A stretch of 64,000 nucleotides of DNA from Gymnorhina tibicen (GCA_013399875.1 VXAZ01000591.1:203903-267902); one strand, 5' to 3'; positions 35,931 through 46,858 are shown, counted from the stretch's first letter. Translations and numbers: made by a program. The notes: generated by a model from the sequence alone, not told the origin.

Positions 35931-36355
35931 CTTCCTGCCCCTCTGGAAGCTGCTGGAGGAAAACATCCAGCTCCTTATTTCCCTCTGGAATGGGAATGTG
36001 CAGCTGGACAGCTCTCCTGCAAACCCTTCTCTTGGGAAAACCCTGCTCGCTCCCCACTCCCACTCTGGGTCTGCCTTGGTACTAATGTTGGGATCATCCC
36101 AGCTGGAGAATTGCTGCCAGCACCTCCTGTTTTCCCGCCCCTCTGGATGCTGCTGGAGGAAAACATCCAGCTCCTCATTTTCCTCTGAGGCAATGTTCCG
36201 ATGGAATGGGAATGTGCAGTGGGACATCTCTCCTACAAACACTTCTCTTGGGAGAATCCTGCTCGCTCCCCACTCCCACTCCAGGTCTGCCTCGATACCA
36301 ATTCTTGGGATCATCCCAGCTGCAAAACTGCTGCCAGCACCTCCTGTTTTCCCAC
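35931..36355. repeat. 200-bp tandem duplication
   Basis: TGCTGGAGGAAAACATCCAG begins at 35951 and again at 36151. The flanking CCCCTCTGGA precedes both, and GGGATCATCCCAGCTG and TGCCAGCACCTCCTGTTTTC close both units. The second copy carries an insertion of about 16 bp after CCTCTG. Unit identity is roughly 85-90% by eye. Overlapping ORFs up to 265 codons run through it but show only the duplicated DNA as internal repeats. Confidence 0.9.
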
Positions 36356-36949
36356 CAGTCCTGTTCAGTTTTGCTTTCAGCATCCAGCATTGATTTCTGT
36401 GGGAATTCAAGCTCGGAGTCACTCCCTTTGCTGCAAGGATGATCCCAGATACCACCACCAACTGGCTCAACGAGATCCAAGCAGGAACAAATGACCCAAA
36501 TCCAAGGAATGGTCTGAAAATTTAGATGTTGGTCTGACCGGCCTCACCTGGATGAGTTCCTGTTTCCTCACCTCCCTCAGGATGCTGTGCAGAGCTGGGA
36601 GCAGGCAGGAGATGCCTGGAACAGGACAATGCGGAATCAGGAGAAGCCCGTGATCCTGGAATTTTGGAACCCATGGGAGCAACATCAAAGAGAAGACCTC
36701 AGGAAGGAAACCTGGCTTGGATAAAGCCTTGATTAAAATAAGGAAGAAACTCTGCTGGTGGTGTCCTGAATTTTTTTTCCCTCCCTGGATTTTGGATTTC
36801 CATCTCTCCGAGGTTAATGGCATTTTTGGCTCCTTTGTTTCTGTTTGCAGAGGGTCTTTTATTCCCTGTGGTTTTTGGCTGGTAACTGGAGGATCGGGGT
36901 TGCAAAATCTCATGGATTTGGAGGGGGGTTTGGAAATGATGCTCCAGAG
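36356..36949. other. Unique non-coding stretch
   Basis: Nothing recognised other than a short T-run at 36771-36778. Confidence 0.4.
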
Positions 36950-37131
36950 AGGGAAGGAGAAGGAGAAGGAGGAGGAAGAAGAGAAGGAAGAGAAAAAAGA
37001 GGAGGACGTAAAGGAGAAGGATGAGGAGGAAATTGAGGAGGATGAGGAGATGGAGGAGGAGGAGGAGGAGGAGAAGGAGATGGAAAAGGAGAAGGAGAAG
37101 AGGAGAAGGGGAAGGGGAAGGGGAAGGNGAA
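36950..37131. repeat. Polypurine GGA/GAA tract
   Basis: About 180 bp of nearly pure G and A on the plus strand, with scattered T and C. It ends in GGGG-AA-GGGG-AA-GGGG-AA-GG followed by an undetermined base (37128). The plus-strand ORF reads as a Glu/Lys-rich tract and the antisense as Leu, Ser or Pro tracts. These are composition effects, not proteins. Confidence 0.93.
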
Positions 37132-38286
37132 AAGATGTCCCAGAGATGTCTGGGCAGTGAGGGGTTCTCCTTCCTCCTCCCCCAACACAATTCCCAGACC
37201 TCTCCCCAGGGTCCTCCCCAGCCCTTGGGGGGGCTGGATTCCCCCTCTGGATGCATCCACCCGGGAATTGTCACTGTGGGGCACAGGGGGGATTCAGGCA
37301 GTCCCAGGGGCTCCCACAAACCCAGCCCTTGCTGGGACCTGCCTTTGATTCCCTCCTCTGGGGGTTCCGCGTGCTCACAGGAAAGGGAAGCGGGGTTGTT
37401 ATTCTGTGAAGAGGGACTTGGGAACAAAGCTTGGACTCATCCCTGCGTAGGGAACAACTCCACAGTGAGCAGAGATCGGAAAAATCAGCCCCAGTCTGGT
37501 CACAGAATGGCTCTGGTGGCTTTTCCTCTCTTTTTTTTTGTCCTTTTTTAAATTGCAAATCTCTCCAGTCCTGAACGTTCGAACAATTCCGAGTCTCCTT
37601 CCATCTTTTTACGTATTTAAATGGATAATGGATAATCACTCTGATATTTGGAGGCGGAAACTGGGATTTCAGATGGGCACAACGGGGACATGCAGGGAAG
37701 GGGGGAGAGCTGACACCCCCTTATCACCCAGCCATCCGTATCTCTGCAAATATCAAATAAAAACCAGGGAAAAAAATGATTCTAACCCCTCCCTCATCCC
37801 AAAGTACAGCAAATTCCTTGGTTACAGCCTCCCTACAATTCCTCTGGGGTGAATTCCTCGTGGTGCTTGAATTCCGTGCAATAACACTGTAGCAAAGACT
37901 CCGATTGAAAAATTGAGAGGGGGGGTGGGGGAAAAGAAAAATGGCAAGAAATCATCGATGCAAATTGTTCTCCCGAGCTATTTTCCAAAGGCTGCTCGGG
38001 ATGCGACTTCCCGGGCTGGCATTAGGAACACTCGCAGCTCGCCTGAAAGCCAGGAGAAGAATTGCAGTGGTTAACGGCCATCTCCAGAAAGATACTTCAG
38101 ATTATCCCAAATTACCCCGCTGAAAGAGGAATCCGAGGATATTTGCTTTAATGTCAGAGCTGCGGGAGGAGCCCGTTCCCGTTTTCTATGAAATATGAGG
38201 AAAATACAAATCGAGCCCATATTTATTAAAGTCGCTTCCCTCCGCCTCTCCCTTGGTTCCTTGGATCCCTTTTCCTGCTCACCAGA
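37132..38286. other. Unique non-coding stretch
   Basis: Contains a short G-rich run near 37918-37931. No CR1 or exon recognised. Confidence 0.4.
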
Positions 38287-38365
38287 GGGGCTGGAGGGAG
38301 CTGGGAGGGTTCATCCTGGAGAAAAGGAGGATCAGGGGGACCTTATCCCCCTTTCCTGGTGTCTC
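38287..38365 (+). mobile_element. CR1 internal fragment, sense
   Basis: GGGGCTGGAGGGAGCTGGGA, GGGTTCATCCTGGAGAAAAG and GAGGATCAGGGGGACCTTAT correspond to the internal CR1 block that precedes the 3' UTR. The 3' part is missing here, which is unusual because most copies retain it. Confidence 0.8.
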
Positions 38366-38579
38366 CAAGCAAACTCATCCCCGAAAACCCAAGGAGAACC
38401 TTGATAAAGCTCAATATTAATGCCCATCATGCCATGAATCCAAGGAAAATTCACCCCTCATCTCCTTAACCCGTTGGAAAAAACTGTCAGAGGCCTTTGG
38501 GATAGAAGGATCTGAGGGGATGGAGCGTTTTAATTTGAACAAGGAAGAATCCCGAGGCCAGGGAAAAAAAGGAGAAGTC

Positions 38580-38860
38580 AGGAGGATTACACATGGAATA
38601 GCTCATTATGGAAGCGTTGTAGAGTCATTATTTTAAATAAGTGCATCTCATTCCAGAGGCTGGGATGGGGAACGGGATGGATTCCGTGTCAGATGGATTT
38701 GCATTATTATTTATTCATGAGCTCTAAAAGGATCATTATTTCTGACGGACAGCTGCTGTCAAAAGATTTATGGAGGGGAGCTCGTGTTTTCCCATAATAA
38801 TCATTAATCGATAAACATCGGGAAAGGGCGCTGGAAATTCCGTGTTTCCAGGATACACGG
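38580..38860. promoter_or_regulatory. Candidate conserved regulatory block
   Basis: A repeat-free block with dense transcription-factor-like words: octamer ATTTGCAT (38697-38704), ATTATTTATTCATGAG, CAGCTGCTGTCA with an E-box, and CATTAATCGATAAACATC, which joins homeodomain and forkhead-type words. Its look is typical of vertebrate conserved non-coding elements. Conservation cannot be tested here. Confidence 0.35.
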
Positions 38861-38989
38861 ATACCTCTAATTGGGAACAGGTTTCCATTTGGGAGAGCAG
38901 ATCGTTTTCCCATTCCTTCTAATTGAACACAAGCTGAGGTGGCAGGAGAGCACCCACTGTGGCTTCATCCCAAAAAACCCAAGAACCTC

Positions 38990-39047
38990 GGAAGTGCCCA
39001 CGGCCAGGTTTGGAGCAAGCTGAGATAGTGGAAGGTGTCCCATGGAT
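38990..39047 (+). mobile_element. CR1 remnant, sense
   Basis: AAGTGCCCACGGCCAGGTTT, GGAGCAAGCTGAGATAGTGG, AAGGTGTCCCATGG. Compare the CR1 order AAGTGTCC..GGCCAGG..TTGGAGCAACCTGGGATAGTGGAAGGTGTCCC. The terminus is lost. Confidence 0.8.
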
Positions 39048-41274
39048 TTGCTCACAGAGGTGATTTCTTTTCCCAGTAATTCCTTTTGTTATTCCCCTGC
39101 TTCAGGCTTGGAAGGCCCCAAGCGAAGCTTCCAGGTGGAATTTGCCACAGGGATTTGGAGCCCATCCTGTCTTCTGTCCCAAATTCCTTCTCCTTCCCGA
39201 GGGCTGGCCAAGGATTCCCAGCTGTGCCAAAGGGCACCAGCCCCGTTTTCCCTGGGCATCCAGGAATTGGTCCACAGCTCAGCACTGCTCCTGCTTTTCC
39301 TGCTCCCCTCAGCGCATCCCTGGCTCCATCCCTGTTCCTCATGTCCTGGTGGAATTCCCAGGTGAGCCCTTCCCTCGAAACCTCATTTTTCACCCATAAA
39401 TAAACCTCAAATATTAAATTTTATTTGATTTTTTCATACCAGAATGGCACCAGATGGATTTGGGATGTTCCTTGTCCATGTGCTCCAGCTTTGGAACTGC
39501 AAGGAAAAAGCAGGGAATCCGAGTTAGGCAGGAAGTGCTTCCCAAATCCCACGGTGTGGAAAAGAACCTCAAAGCCATTCCTAAACATAAACGCAGTGCA
39601 GCAAAATTCCCTCCAAAACCCCCCAATACTTCCCAAGGTCACTGTTCCCTGGCTGCCCCCACCTTATCCAGGAGGCAGATGTGGGAAGGAAGGGAATTTC
39701 ACAGAGGTTTTGTGCTGGAGCTGGGATTGGAATGTTGAACATTCCAGGATAATTTCATTTTTAACACATTTACACCCTGAGCTGGTGCCTCCTCTAATAA
39801 TAAATCGCATTTTCTGTGGTGCCACGAGCGTTTTTGATGTTCCAGCCTAAAATCCGGAGGAATTGTGCCGGCAGGAAAAGCAGCCAGGAGTCACCAAAGT
39901 CCCAGCTCTTTGAAAGGGACGCTCAACTCTGATCATGAAAGTCTCCTTTGGAAAAATATGTAAAAAAATCCCGAAATTCCGTTCAAATGAGCTGCCTGGA
40001 ATATTTGATGCCCTGACAACTGTTCAGCCTCAAAGGCAGGGAGAGAATGGGCCTGAAATGCTCATTAAAATCCCAATAAAACCAGGCTTTAGGAAAAGAG
40101 GTTCTTTTCTCCCCAGCACGATGGGAGAGAGTGGAAATTCCAGCTCTTAATTCCAGCTCTTTTCCCATCCTCCCCTTGCTCCACTTCCAATCCCTTTCCC
40201 GGTGCTTTAGAGGTGCTCGGGCCGGGTTAACCCTTGCAGAGCTCAGGAATGGGGAATTTTTTCCAGCAGGTTGGGCATAAATCCTTGGAAAGTGGGAACG
40301 TGCTGCCTCCATCCCTGATTTTGGGGGTTCTGGAGGCCACGGAGGAGCAGGATTTTGGTGTTGTCCTGCTTTGCTCCCGGCGCTTCCAGAGCCTCATCCT
40401 TGTCTGCGTGGAGCCACCTGGGCATCCTCAGGTGCGCCGGGAATGATTCCACTCCAACCTCCGGTGTCATCCCAGTCTGCAGCTATTAAAGCCTGGCTCG
40501 GAGCCCAAAATTTAATACTGGGATTAAAGGCAGCGCGTTTTTCCTGCTGGGAACATCCGCATTTTCTGAATGAGCGCGCCCTGCTCCCGGCTAATTAGGA
40601 GCAGGTTGATTGCAGCATCTGTCACCTGGAGCTCCACGATTTATCCCGGGGGCTCCTCGTGGGGAGGGAGCTGTCAAAAGCTGGGAAGGGGCAGGATGCG
40701 GGAAAACGGCTGCTGCTGGGGGGAAATCCCCTCTGGAAAAGCGGGGAGAGCGCTGGAAAAATTCCAGGCAATTAGAGGCATTGTGGTGGCCTAATTGCCT
40801 TGTTTGCCGATGATTTTGGGGAGATATCCATGGCAACGGCGGGATCACGCACGGGTGTGTTGTGGCTGCCGTGCCTGGAGCCACTGGGCTTCCTTTTCCC
40901 CTTGGATGCAGGCAATTCCATCGTTTTTCCTGGAGGAATATCCCGGTTTAAAGCACTGCAACCTCCAGCAGTGCTGCCCCCACTGCAAGCCTGGGAAGGA
41001 CAGGGCTTCCTCTTCCTCAGGCTTCGAATTCCCCACCGGGAGCTTCCAGAAGACATGGGGATACAAATCCGTGTGGGATATTATTTGCAGGGAGAACTGG
41101 AAATAATCACGGGATAGAGTTCCAGCACCTTTTATCCCAACAGTGAGCCTTCCAGGCAGCTGAGGTGGGAAAAAAATGGGATTTAAAGGGTGACAATCTG
41201 AAGGGTTTGTTGGGGGTCCCTAAACCTGCACCAGGTCCTATTTTGAGGTGTTCTGGGTGGCAGATTCTCACTTC
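39048..41274. other. Unique non-coding stretch, 2.2 kb
   Basis: No repeat family or exon is recognised. ORFs to 141 codons are featureless. A GC- and CpG-moderate part is seen around 40540-40720. Confidence 0.4.
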
Positions 41275-41632
41275 CCTGTATTCTGTGATCCTTGTTCTCC
41301 ATAATCCCTGTGTTCCCTGATCCCTGTGCTCCATGATCCTTGTTCTCCATGATGAGCTCCACGATCCCTGTGTTCCATGATCCTTGTTCTCCACAATCCT
41401 TGTGCTCCATGATCCCTGTGTTCCATGATCCTTGTTCTCCATGATGAGCTCCACGATCCCTGTGTTCCATGATCCTTGTTCTCCATGATGTGCTCCACGA
41501 TCCCTGTGCTCTGTGATCATTGTTACCCATGATCCTTGTTCTCCATGATCTCTGTGTTCCATGATCCCTGTTCTCCACAATCCTTGTTCTCCGTGATCCC
41601 TGTTCTCCACGATCCCCGTGCCCCTTTGGAGC
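41275..41632. repeat. 16-bp minisatellite with 12-bp variant units
   Basis: Some 21 degenerate units of the form CTCCATGATCCCTGTG or TTCCATGATCCTTGTT, 16 bp apart (for example 41297 and 41313). They are interrupted three times by a shorter 12-bp unit CTCCATGATGAG/TG. The higher-order pattern (a 12-bp unit followed by CTCCACGATCC) is repeated, so blocks of units have been duplicated together. The antisense ORFs of 76 to 177 codons are simple translations of it. Confidence 0.93.
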
Positions 41633-42126
41633 TGGCTCCTGCCCCATTCCTTGCCTCCACCTCCCTGCCTTCCCTCCTCTGGATATTGTTCCTGACATCT
41701 CCCTGATATTTTTCATGTGGTTCCCTGCCAGGTTTTATGTTCCTGCTTCCAGTTCCTGGCCACAGGAGTGGGATTTGGGAGCTTGGCCGGGTGCAGCGCG
41801 GATTTCACCTGCTCCACAAATTCCTGATGGTTTTCTCCTCTTCCCACCCTTCCACAGGGACTTTCACCACCCTGAGGGTGTTAAATCTGAGGAATTCTCT
41901 CCGTGTGCACGGAGCATCATTATCCCGACACTTGGTTTTCCTCATGAGACGTGAGGAGCACTTGGAGGCATCTCATTAAAATAAATCAGCTTCAAAGGGC
42001 ACCACAATTTTTTCCATCTTTTATCCGGCCCGGAATCTTTCAAATTAAGCCGGGTTTAAAATGCCAATATTGATTTTGGTGCTGGCTGATGGAAGGGTCT
42101 AGGAGAGGTCTGGGAAACAGGATGTG
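41633..42126. other. Unique spacer between two tandem arrays
   Basis: No features recognised. Confidence 0.4.
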
Positions 42127-42411
42127 CTTTTCATTTTACTTTTTAAAATTTCATTTTGTTTTATTTTATGTTATTTTATTAATTTAATGTTATTTTATTT
42201 TACTTTATTTTTATTTTATTTTTCTTTATTTTATTTTAATTTTATTTTACTTTAATTTTACTTTAATTTTATTTTAATTTTATTTTAATTTTATTCTTTA
42301 TTTTACTTTATTTTAATTTTGTTTTATTTTATTTCTACTTTATTTTATTTTTATTTTATTTTTACTTTATTTTACTTTATTTTGATTTTATTTTAATTTC
42401 ATTTCATTTCC
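42127..42411. repeat. (TTTTA)n microsatellite, about 285 bp
   Basis: An almost G-free block on the plus strand, built from TTTTA, TTTTAA and TTTAC units, with TTTTG and TTTCA variants. It is the most AT-rich block in the window. Degenerate units suggest age with continued slippage. Confidence 0.95.
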
Positions 42412-43387
42412 TCTCTGCTAGGACAGCACCTTGCCATCAGCATTTCTTTTATTTGCACATATGGAACCAGGCAGGGAGCACAGCTGGGAAGAGCTGCTGG
42501 CCATTCCCAATGCTTTCCTTGCCTCTGGAGAGCTCGGAAAACCACCCTCGCTGAGGAGTAATTAAGCAGGAGAGTTAATAAATCCACGGTCAGGATAAAA
42601 TGAGGATCGTGATACCAACATATGGGAAAGATTTGGGAATTTATTGGGTTTCCAACAGCTGAGCCGTTTGTGGGAAGGCGTTTTTAGGGAAAAAGCTGTG
42701 GCAGGTACAGGTGGGAGCAGAGATTCCCTGGAGCAGAGGCACATTCCCTGGATTTCCCAGCACCGTCCCGTTAAATTCAGAGAAGTGCAACAGTAAATAA
42801 ATTTTTAAAAACCCCCAAAAAACATGGGCAGAAAACCCGGGATTTCAGCCCCCTGTGGGAATTTATCCAGGTGCTGAGGGAGGCAGGAGGAGCTGGGCAA
42901 CACTTCCAGCTTTAATTTGGATTTGTGGGTCTGGGATAGAGGCTCAAAGAGCCCACAGAGATGGATTTTAGCCATAAATAAAATTAAAATGGAATCGCTC
43001 CACTTCTGAGAGAGGTTTTACCGCCTCCAGAGGGCTGGGGCTGTTGGCAGCTCAGCTTCCCAGCTAAGAAAATTCCAGTGAAAAAGTAGGAAAAATCTCA
43101 TTCCATCTCCCTTAACCTCAGTTTAGGGAGATTCTGTGCCCCACCTGACTATTAAAATCTAGTTAGGCCTGGCCTAGGACTCGGTGGCATTAATGCACTG
43201 CAAACGTTGGGGTTTCATCCCTGCTTAGGCCGGGTCGGGGTTTAAGCGCGGCTCGGTAAGGACAGAGCTCAGTAAAGCACGGCTGAGGTTCAGCCTGGGA
43301 GATGCCGAGCGGGTTTCCAAGAGTTTCCTGGAAGAGGGATGTGGGTTCTGTGAGAATGAAGTTCCCAGTCAGCCCCTGGATCTTAAA
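42412..43387. other. Unique non-coding stretch
   Basis: Nothing recognised beyond short ORFs. Confidence 0.4.
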
Positions 43388-43622
43388 TCCCATCCCATCC
43401 CCTGCCATGGGCACCTCCCACTATCCCAGGGTGCTCCAGCCTGGCCTTGGACACTCCCAGGGATCCAGGGGCAGCCACAGCTTCTCTGGGAATTCCATCC
43501 CAGCCCCTCCCCACCCTCCCAGCCAGGAATTCCTTCCCAATATCCCATCTCTGCCTGCCCCCTGGGTTCTTGCCATATTTTCCCCCTTGTCCTATTTAAG
43601 CATCCCATTCCCAGCAGGTCCT
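43388..43622 (-). mobile_element. CR1 LINE fragment, 3' terminus missing
   Basis: CCATCCCCTGCCATGGGCAC, CTCCCACTATCCCAGGGTGC, CTTGGACACTCCCAGGGATC, CAGGGGCAGCCACAGCTTCT and AGCCAGGAATTCCTTCCCAA. The left boundary lacks the usual GGTTTGGGTTGG terminus, so this copy is broken at both ends. Confidence 0.9.
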
Positions 43623-44093
43623 GCACATCCCGGTTCGCCTCACCTTGGAATGCCAGGCAGAAATCCCAGGATTTTCCCCCACCAGGAGCACTGAGCACCT
43701 CCAGGATCTTTAAGCCCCACATTTGCGGTGCAGCAAATCTGGTAAATATTGTTGAATAAATCATTCCTTGTTTTTACAGGGAATTTTCCCTCGGGGCAGA
43801 GCCACAGAAATACCTGGACGAGGAAAAGCCTCCGGCAGAATTGAATTTGCATGGAAAATAATCCCACAATAAAACAGCACAATAGCTGGGCAAATAAAAG
43901 GAGAGGAAAAGTGAAGTTAAAATACGGCTCCATAAACCAGGAGCTATAAACCAGAAATCCCGGGAAGAGGAGGTTTTCCATGTATTTTTCTGTTCTATGG
44001 AGTCAGAGGTCACCTTAAGTAAAGTGACCACGCTGGTGGAGGAGCAGCGTCCTCAGCATCCCGCCTTCCTAGGGTAGCCCAAAACCTTGGAAA
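43623..44093. other. Unique spacer
   Basis: No features recognised. Confidence 0.4.
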
Positions 44094-44567
44094 AAGCCAG
44101 CCAGGTGGGCTCTGGGGGCTGGCACAGGGATTTATGACCTGTTTTATGGGAATTTGGGAAGCAGAGGCTCCCACCAGCACAGATCCCATGGATGTGGCTC
44201 CTGCATCTCCTGCATCTCTTCCTGGATTTCACCTGCGCTGCAGTCGGGGCTGAGCAGGCAGAGGGACATTCCTGGGATTCCAGTGGAGCCAGAGCCAGGT
44301 GGGCTCTGGGGGCTGGCACAGGGATTTATGACCTGTTTTATGGGAATTTGGGAAGCAGAGGTTTCCCCCAGCACAGATCCCATGGAGCTGCTCCTGCATC
44401 ACTCCCCAGATTTCGCCTGCACTGCTGAGCAGCAAGAAGGACATTCCCGGAATTCCAGTGGAGCCAGGTGGGCTCTAAAGGCTGGCACAGGGATTTATGA
44501 CCTGTTTTAGAGGAATTTGGGGCTGAGCAGCAAGAGGGACATTCCTGGAATTCCAACGGAGCACGGG
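44094..44567. repeat. Tandem repeat of 170-194-bp units, three copies
   Basis: AGGTGGGCTCT begins at 44103, 44297 and 44466. Each is followed by GGCTGGCACAGGGATTTATG and ACCTGTTTTA, and (in the first two) by GGGAATTTGGGAAGCAGAGG and AGCACAGATCCCATGGA. The third unit is internally deleted and jumps to the closing segment GAGGGACATTCCTGGAATTC. Confidence 0.92.
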
Positions 44568-44865
44568 ATCATTAGGGACTTAGAGCAGGATTAAGGAACT
44601 CAGCTAATGAATCGTTCCAGCTGACCCCAGCCTGGGTTTGAAGACTGTTTTAGGTTAATTCCCAGCGCTGATATCCCAGGCACAAGCTCATGGACACGGA
44701 ACGATGGGAAAGGCCCTCTCCAGGTGGGAATATATCCCAAGGAAGGGAGGGAGAGCAGCAGGGACTGCCTGGAAGCAGCACTGGTGGTGTCCCTGCCCAG
44801 AGAGTGGGAATCCCTGACCCAGGGGAGACGCCTTGGAGGACAGCGTGATGTGCTCGAGGGGAACA
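44568..44865. other. Unique spacer
   Basis: No features recognised. Confidence 0.4.
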
Positions 44866-45375
44866 CGGAATCAGGGAATGGGTTGGGTTGGAAAGGACCT
44901 TAAAGCTCATCCCATTCCTCCCCTGCTGTGGGCAGGGACACCTCCCACTATCCCAGGGTGCTCCAACCTGGCCTTGGACACTTCCAAGGATCCAGGGGCA
45001 GACACAGCTTCTCTGGGAATTCCAGCCCAGCCAGGAATTCCTTCCCAATATCCCATCCATCCTTGCCCTCTGGCAGTGAGAAGCCATTCCCTGTGTCCTG
45101 TCCCTCCAGGCCTTGTCCCCAGTCCCTCTCCAGCTCTCCTGGAGCCCCTTTAGGCCCTGCAAGGGGCTCTGAGCTCTCCCTGGAGCCTTCCCTTCGCCAG
45201 GTGAACATTCCCAGCTCTCCCAGCCTGGCTCCAGAGCAGAGGGGCTCCAGCCCTGGGAGCTGCTCCATGGCTTCCTCTGGCCCTGCTCTGGAATCCAACC
45301 ACATCCTCCTGCTGTTGGATCACAGAGCTGGAGGCAGCTCTGCAGGTGGGACCTCACCTGCTTGGAATAGAGGGA
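44866..45375 (-). mobile_element. Longest CR1 LINE fragment, about 510 bp
   Basis: Antisense: CGGAATCAGGGAATGGGTTG, GGTTGGAAAGGACCTTAAAG, AGGGACACCTCCCACTATCC, GGATCCAGGGGCAGACACAG, AATATCCCATCCATCCTTGC, CTCCAGCTCTCCTGGAGCCC, CTCCATGGCTTCCTCTGGCC, GTTGGATCACAGAGCTGGAG and GCAGGTGGGACCTCACCTGC. It extends from the 3' terminus well into the upstream part of CR1 but has no intact reading frame. Confidence 0.93.
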
Positions 45376-45647
45376 TTTACTGGGAGGAATTTTCCCTGAT
45401 ATCCAACCTAAACGTCCCCTTACAAAACTGGGTTTGGCACTGGGGGAAAATTCCCATCACTTTTCCATGTGCAAACCTCTCCAGGTCCCCCCTGAATTCC
45501 TGGCTGGATGCAAAGCCCTGGGATTGCTGGAAGTGCTTCCATCCCCATTCCTCAACATCTCCTCACCATTAATAACCCATTCCCTAATTAATTCCCTAAT
45601 TAACCTCTGCCACCTGCTTTTCCAGGTGTAAACCAGTGGAAGGTGAG
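45376..45647. other. CR1-flanking sequence, possibly partly CR1
   Basis: A block with TTCCCTGATATCCAACCTAA and CCTCTCCAGGTCC resembles CR1 but out of order, so it may be a second, older fragment. I do not assign a boundary. Confidence 0.35.
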
Positions 45648-45727
45648 TGGGAATGGGGCAGGAGTAGGAATGGGAATGGGAATGGGAATAGGAATATGAA
45701 TAGGAATGGGAATAGGAATGGGAAGAG
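45648..45727. repeat. (GGGAAT)n/(AGGAAT)n microsatellite
   Basis: About 80 bp of GGGAAT and AGGAAT hexamers with a few variants, within otherwise unique sequence. Confidence 0.93.
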
Positions 45728-46198
45728 CCTTGGGGCCATCAGATCCCTCCAGGAGCAGGATTTGTGTGCCAGTCATAAAAACAACACCAAACATTCCCCC
45801 CAGCCTGCGCTCAGGGAAAATAAACAACAATTCCTGCCAGCTCCGAGGGAATATTATGGGCTGTGTGTTCCTGATTTACCTCCAGCTCTTGCCAGTCCCT
45901 CAGGGATTTATTGCCGCCCTGGCCCAGGTGATCCCATTCCAGGCACCAGCTCCATTCATCCGACGTGGGAACGAGTTCCCCTAAGGACAATGTTCTTCCA
46001 GGTGGGAACAATTCCCCCTAAGGACAATGCTCTTCCACATGCAGCCCCTCCAGGATGTTTCCCTTCAGGAGTTATTGTAGCCCTGCGTGGTGGGAATGCT
46101 GTCATTTCCTTTCCTGTCAGGTTTTCCAGCTTTTGGGCCATATTCCATTGTTTGCCAAAGCCACCCAGGTGTGCAGAGACCCCCAAATCCACGCTGGG
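45728..46198. repeat. Unique spacer with a 36-bp duplication
   Basis: At 45968-46039 a unit containing CCTAAGGACAATG-TCTTCCA occurs twice, 36 bp apart. The rest shows nothing recognisable. Confidence 0.6.
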
Positions 46199-46462
46199 AT
46201 GACAGAATACTTGGAGCTGGAAGGGATCCACGAGGATCATCCAGTCCCACTCCTGGCCCTGCACAGGACATCCCAAAAATCAATCTGTGTGCCCGAGAGT
46301 GTTGTGGAGCAGCTGCCAGGGCTGAGACCCCAAAGCCACACCTGGCCTGGCATGGACACTTCCAGAGATCCAGGGGCAGCCACAGCTTCTCCGGGAATTC
46401 CATCCCAGTCCCTCACCACCCTCACAGGGAAGGATTTCTTCCTAAAAACTCCTCATTAATCC
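46199..46462 (-). mobile_element. CR1 LINE fragment
   Basis: TGACAGAATACTTGGAGCTG, GAAGGGATCCACGAGGATCA, then AAGCCACACCTGGCCTGGCA, TCCAGAGATCCAGGGGCAGC and TCCCTCACCACCCTCACAGG. The 3' part belongs to a different CR1 type (AGTCCCACTCCTGGCCC) than the rest, so it may be a fusion of two copies. Confidence 0.82.
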
Positions 46463-46628
46463 CATCAAGGTGCCCAAACTGGCAGTGGGACATCCCGTTT
46501 CTCATTCCTGGGAGAAAAAGCAGGACTTTCCCATTTTGCCAAGCACATCCACAATCCTTGTGCACGTTCCCATCCTCCTGCCCATCTGGATGTGCTGGGT
46601 GTGCCAGGGACGAGATCGTTAGGAAACC
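46463..46628. other. Unique spacer
   Basis: No features recognised. Confidence 0.4.
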
Positions 46629-46858
46629 TCACAGAATCCCAGAATCCCAAATGGCTTGGGTTGGAAAGGACATTAAGGATTATCCCATTCTACCTATGGA
46701 AGGGAAGGGGCACCTTCCACTATCCCGGGGTGCTCCAAACCCCATCCTTGGACACTTCCAGGGATCCAGGGGCAGCCACGGCTTCTCCAGGAATTCCATC
46801 CCAGCCCCTCACCACCCTCACAGGGAAGGACTTTTCCCTAAAAACTCCTCATTAACCC
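46629..46858 (-). mobile_element. CR1 LINE fragment
   Basis: AGAATCCCAGAATCCCAAAT, GGCTTGGGTTGGAAAGGACA, GCACCTTCCACTATCCCGGG, AGGGATCCAGGGGCAGCCAC and CAGGGAAGGACTTTTCCCTA. It is highly similar to the 46199 copy in its distal part (ACCCTCACAGGGAAGGA). Both end with AAAACTCCTCATTAA, which suggests a local duplication of this portion. Confidence 0.9.

Noticed and set aside
35673..36470. Minus-strand ORF of 265 codons with internal repeats
   Set aside because: The internal repeat is the 200-bp DNA tandem duplication. Overlapping frames are equally open.
36699..37427. Leu/Ser/Pro-rich and Glu/Lys-rich ORFs
   Set aside because: Direct translation of a polypurine tract containing an undetermined base.
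41275..41632. CRISPR-like regular repeats
   Set aside because: The units are contiguous and degenerate, without unique spacers, in a vertebrate-type context. This is a minisatellite.
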